Source of the DNA: JBBQSV01 sp038213615
Lineage (GTDB): Bacteria; Patescibacteriota; Saccharimonadia; Saccharimonadales; OMJO01
Direction of reading: 5' to 3'
Assembly: GCA_038213615.1 (NCBI GenBank)
Contig: JBBQSV010000022.1
Location: 1-12,846 of the forward strand
Length of the DNA stretch: 12,846 bases
This document shows, piece after piece, positions 12,551 to 12,846 of this stretch. The notes under the pieces were generated by a model. It was not told the DNA's origin. It did no database searches and saw nothing but the letters and a program-made list of their open reading frames with translations. The position numbers and the translations under genes were made by a program. Positions within the stretch are counted from its first letter, which is position 1; every line of letters begins with the position of its first letter.

Positions 12551-12556
12551 TAAGAT
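12551..12556 (+). promoter_or_regulatory. Possible -10 box for the 3'-most membrane protein gene
   Basis: TAAGAT lies 6 nt before the ATG at 12563, matching the leaderless spacing seen elsewhere in the window. The hexamer 17 nt upstream (TTCGAG, 12528-12533) falls in the T loop of the tRNA fragment and is a poor -35. Confidence 0.3.
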
Positions 12557-12562
12557 GACTGC

Positions 12563-12846
12563 ATGCAGGTCTTTCGACCAACACTTCGCTATATTCAAAT
12601 TTTATTACTTTGTACGGTTGTAGCTGCAATTTCAACCCCTTTCTTTCGTGGGCCTAAATTGGCCTGGGTTGGATCCACATATGGGCTTGGCTTGCTACTC
12701 GTACTAATTGATTTAGCATTTAACCAGCGTGTCACTATTACAGATGATGGGATTTTAAAATTCGATCAACGATTGCTGCACCAAAATGTTAACCTCAAAA
12801 AATTAACCAATTGCGATTATCATTTAGTTCTAAAGGGTCGTGGAGG
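12563..12846 (+). CDS. Membrane protein, two spans plus possible PH-like domain (partial)
   Basis: The frame is open from the ATG at 12563 to the window end (94 codons seen). The N-terminus MQVFRPTLRYIQ leads into a hydrophobic span at about 11-28. A short polar turn FRGPKLAW and a second span at about 36-53 (VGSTYGLGLLLVLIDLAF) follow. The segment NQRVTITDDGILKFDQRLLHQNVNLKKL then has the strand-turn-strand pattern seen at the start of bacterial PH (bPH) domains after two-helix hairpins. That identification is tentative because the domain is cut. There is no Shine-Dalgarno; a -10-like box 6 nt upstream suggests leaderless expression. Codon use is more AT-rich than in the dnaX-cysS block. Confidence 0.65.
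   Translation, partial: MQVFRPTLRYIQILLLCTVVAAISTPFFRGPKLAWVGSTYGLGLLLVLIDLAFNQRVTITDDGILKFDQRLLHQNVNLKKLTNCDYHLVLKGRG

Noticed and set aside
12365..12553. Plus-strand ORF spanning tRNA-Gln
   Set aside because: It translates the tRNA itself and its spacer; it has no ribosome-binding site and no protein-like pattern.
1..12846. UGA recoded as glycine or tryptophan, as in some CPR groups
   Set aside because: TGA ends recR at the ATGA overlap and ends the 49-codon ORF, and the identified proteins contain no in-frame TGA.
1..12846. CRISPR array, insertion sequence or prophage
   Set aside because: No regularly spaced repeats, transposase, integrase or phage structural genes were seen on either strand. 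The only mobile-element hint is the tRNA fragment near 12524.

Overview
The window reads as a chromosomal core-gene region of a small-genome bacterium of the Candidate Phyla Radiation, most likely Candidatus Saccharibacteria (TM7) or a near relative. This is inferred from three things: short, streamlined versions of housekeeping proteins, with DnaX and RecR both lacking their usual zinc cysteines; an anonymous 170-residue protein of a type I associate with CPR genomes, next to the ribosomal stalk genes; and the mixed gene order. TGA is used as a stop, for example at the end of recR, so this is not a UGA-glycine lineage. No marker such as 16S rRNA is present to fix the taxonomy.

Positions 1-2460 hold the ribosomal stalk region. 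A good sigma70-type promoter (60-88) leads into an RNA of about 130 nt with mutually exclusive pairings that ends in an intrinsic terminator (217-244). A 46-codon ORF with a strong Shine-Dalgarno follows (261-401). A second strong promoter (412-440) then drives a recognisable L10 autoregulatory leader with attenuator, followed by rplJ, a 49-codon ORF, rplL and a strong terminator (1809-1844). The 170-residue protein has its own promoter.

Positions 2514-10219 form a plus-strand replication, repair and translation block: dnaX, dnaB, a multi-membrane-span protein resembling GT-C glycosyltransferases, ybaB, recR, a DHH/DHHA1 phosphoesterase, a small GIY-YIG protein and cysS. dnaX-ybaB-recR is a classical bacterial cluster, here with dnaB and the membrane protein inserted. 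recR and the phosphoesterase overlap by ATGA. The GIY-YIG gene differs in codon use and looks like an insertion.

Positions 10216-12257 hold two minus-strand genes, an AI-2E-type permease and an alpha/beta hydrolase, converging on cysS. cysS and the permease share a palindromic CTAG at their stops. A divergent promoter pair then separates the hydrolase from tRNA-Gln(UUG), which has an encoded CCA. After the tRNA comes a mosaic stretch containing a lone tRNA 3'-end fragment, then the start of a two-span membrane protein cut by the window edge.

Two wider patterns stand out. Several genes without a Shine-Dalgarno have a -10 box only 6-9 nt from the ATG, implying leaderless mRNAs. The tetranucleotide CTAG, usually rare in bacteria, is unusually common. 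The most promising candidate for something undescribed is the switching RNA at 95-260 with its downstream 46-residue ORF.
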